A DNA stretch of 64,000 nucleotides, from NCBI RefSeq assembly GCF_003054555.1, contig NZ_CP026304.1, positions 1,116,001 through 1,180,000 on the forward strand, read 5' to 3'. The stretch is from Streptomyces lunaelactis. Its GTDB lineage: Bacteria > Actinomycetota > Actinomycetes > Streptomycetales > Streptomycetaceae. Within the stretch, counting starts at the first letter, position 1, and every line of letters begins with the position of its first letter. Shown here piece by piece: positions 63,063-64,000 of the stretch. A program made the position numbers and the translations under genes. The notes under the pieces are model-generated. The model was not told the origin of the DNA, ran no database searches, and saw only the letters and a program-made list of their open reading frames with translations.

Positions 63063-64000
63063 TCAGGCGAGCGCGCCCAGGGGGTCGTCCAGGACCGGCT
63101 GCCACGCCAACTCCGCGGCCCCCACCAGGCTGTTGTGATCGAGCGTGCAGGCGAGGATCGGTACGCCGCCGCTGCGCCCCCACAGGCTGCGGTCGGCGAC
63201 CACGGCGCGCAGCCGTTCGGGGTCGGCGTCGAGCAGTTCGCGGTGCAGCCCGCCGAGGATGATGCGGTCGGGGTTGAGGATGTTGACCAGCCCGGCGAGC
63301 CCGAGGCCGAGCCGGTCGATGAGCTCTTCGCCCGCGTTCCGTACGGCCTGGTCGTCGTACTCCCTGCGCAGCAGATCCGTGGACTGCTGCAGCAGCGAGA
63401 CCTCGGGTCCCGGCTCGCGGCCCGCGGCGGTGAGGAAGGCGAGCGGGTCGGCCTCAACGTCGAGACAGCCGCGGCTGCCGCAGTGGCAGGCGCGGCCCTC
63501 GGGATTGACGGTGAGATGGCCGACCTCGAGGGCGAGGCCCGAACTGCCGGTGTGCAGACGGCCGTCGAGGACGAGCGCGCCGCCGACGCCGCGGTGGCCG
63601 GTGGCGACGCAGAGCAGGTGCTGGGCGCCGCGGCCCGCGCCGTGCCGGTGTTCGGCGAGCGCCGCGAGGTTGACATCGTTGCCGGTGAAGGCCGGGCCGT
63701 GGATGCCGGCCGCGCGTACCTGCTCGGCGAAGATGTCCCGTACGGGGGCTCCGGCCGGCCAGGCGAGGTGCAGGGGGTTGAGGGCGGTGCCCTCCGGCTC
63801 GGCGACGGCCGAGGGCACGGCGAGGCCGGCACCCACGCACCGCCGCCCGCTCGCGCGCAGCAGCACGGCACCGGCCTCGACGACCTCTCCGAGCACCTGC
63901 GCCGGGTCGGCCGAGACCGTGACACATCCGGGTGCGGTGGCGACCGTACGGCCGCCGAGCCCGACGAGAGCGGCGCGGAATCCGTCGGCGTGGACCTGCG
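63063..64000 (-). CDS. ROK-family protein, N-terminus beyond right edge
   Basis: At least 312 residues visible; the frame is open to the right edge. The ROK fold with GPAFTGNDVNLAALAEHRHG, ATGHRGVGGALVLDGRLHTG and the zinc motif CHCGSRGCLDV is clear, followed by a helical C-terminus (LGLAGLVNILNPDRIILGGL). The first visible residues (QVHADGFRAALVGLGGRTVA) are the start of the sugar-kinase lobe. Whether an HTH precedes it (repressor, XylR/NagC type) or not (sugar kinase) lies outside the window. Confidence 0.9.
   Translation of the reverse strand, partial: QVHADGFRAALVGLGGRTVATAPGCVTVSADPAQVLGEVVEAGAVLLRASGRRCVGAGLAVPSAVAEPEGTALNPLHLAWPAGAPVRDIFAEQVRAAGIHGPAFTGNDVNLAALAEHRHGAGRGAQHLLCVATGHRGVGGALVLDGRLHTGSSGLALEVGHLTVNPEGRACHCGSRGCLDVEADPLAFLTAAGREPGPEVSLLQQSTDLLRREYDDQAVRNAGEELIDRLGLGLAGLVNILNPDRIILGGLHRELLDADPERLRAVVADRSLWGRSGGVPILACTLDHNSLVGAAELAWQPVLDDPLGALA

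Overview
The window is high-GC actinobacterial chromosome, most likely Streptomyces. Support comes from the very GC-rich third codon positions, frequent GTG/TTG starts, a three-ATPase EccC with EccB and EccD, WXG100 proteins, a TerD-family gene, an HpnB-like glycosyltransferase, a DUF6643-like small protein, SpoIIE phosphatases with HATPase_c anti-sigma-type proteins, and a bacterial class I terpene synthase. I see no rRNA, tRNA or CRISPR array.

Region 1 (1-19.3 kb, all minus strand) is a type VII secretion (ESX-like) locus. In transcription order it encodes EccC, EccD, EccB, a 977-aa protein whose C-terminus looks like a degenerate ADP-ribosyltransferase fold, a beta-helix/AAA+ ATPase standing in for EccA, a WXG100 pair, an unknown 201-aa protein, a large WXG100/PPE-like low-complexity protein, a YbaB-like protein, another WXG100-like protein and a large WXG100-headed effector cut by the left edge. 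Many junctions are 1-8 nt overlaps. EccE and mycosin are not visible. The promoter-proximal end abuts the truncated 5' end of a methyltransferase gene, which looks like a recombination scar.

Region 2 (20-25.8 kb) is accessory. It holds a COG4315-type lipoprotein with a crystallin-like tail, a trypsin-like lipoprotein protease, a frameshifted SARP regulator, a secreted SGNH esterase, short G-rich repeats and a chimeric fossil in which an IS481-type transposase fragment is joined in frame to a LuxR HTH fragment.

Region 3 (25.8-34.9 kb) lies between two direct copies, about 97% identical, of a 432-bp sequence containing the upstream region and first codons of an MFS transporter gene. Between them are glpK with an IclR regulator, an anti-sigma-type ATPase, gene debris, a PAS/GAF/SpoIIE phosphatase, a terpene synthase with an altered NSE triad and more debris. 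Recombination between the copies would delete about 8.7 kb.

Region 4 (34.8-39.1 kb) looks like a 3-hydroxybutyrate or related organic-acid locus: MHS-type transporter, GAF/PucR regulator and 3-hydroxybutyrate-dehydrogenase-like SDR. Region 5 (39.2-64 kb) is more ordinary Streptomyces chromosome: NUDIX, Lnt, O-antigen-ligase-like protein, glutamate racemase, HpnB-like glycosyltransferase, double TerD protein, MOSC protein, an orphan second beta-helix/AAA+ protein, a membrane GHSQG hydrolase, DeoR, SRPBCC, a Cds1-like PLP enzyme, an anti-sigma-type ATPase, a FtsX-type ABC exporter with a SHOCT protein, YihY/BrkB and a ROK protein cut by the right edge.
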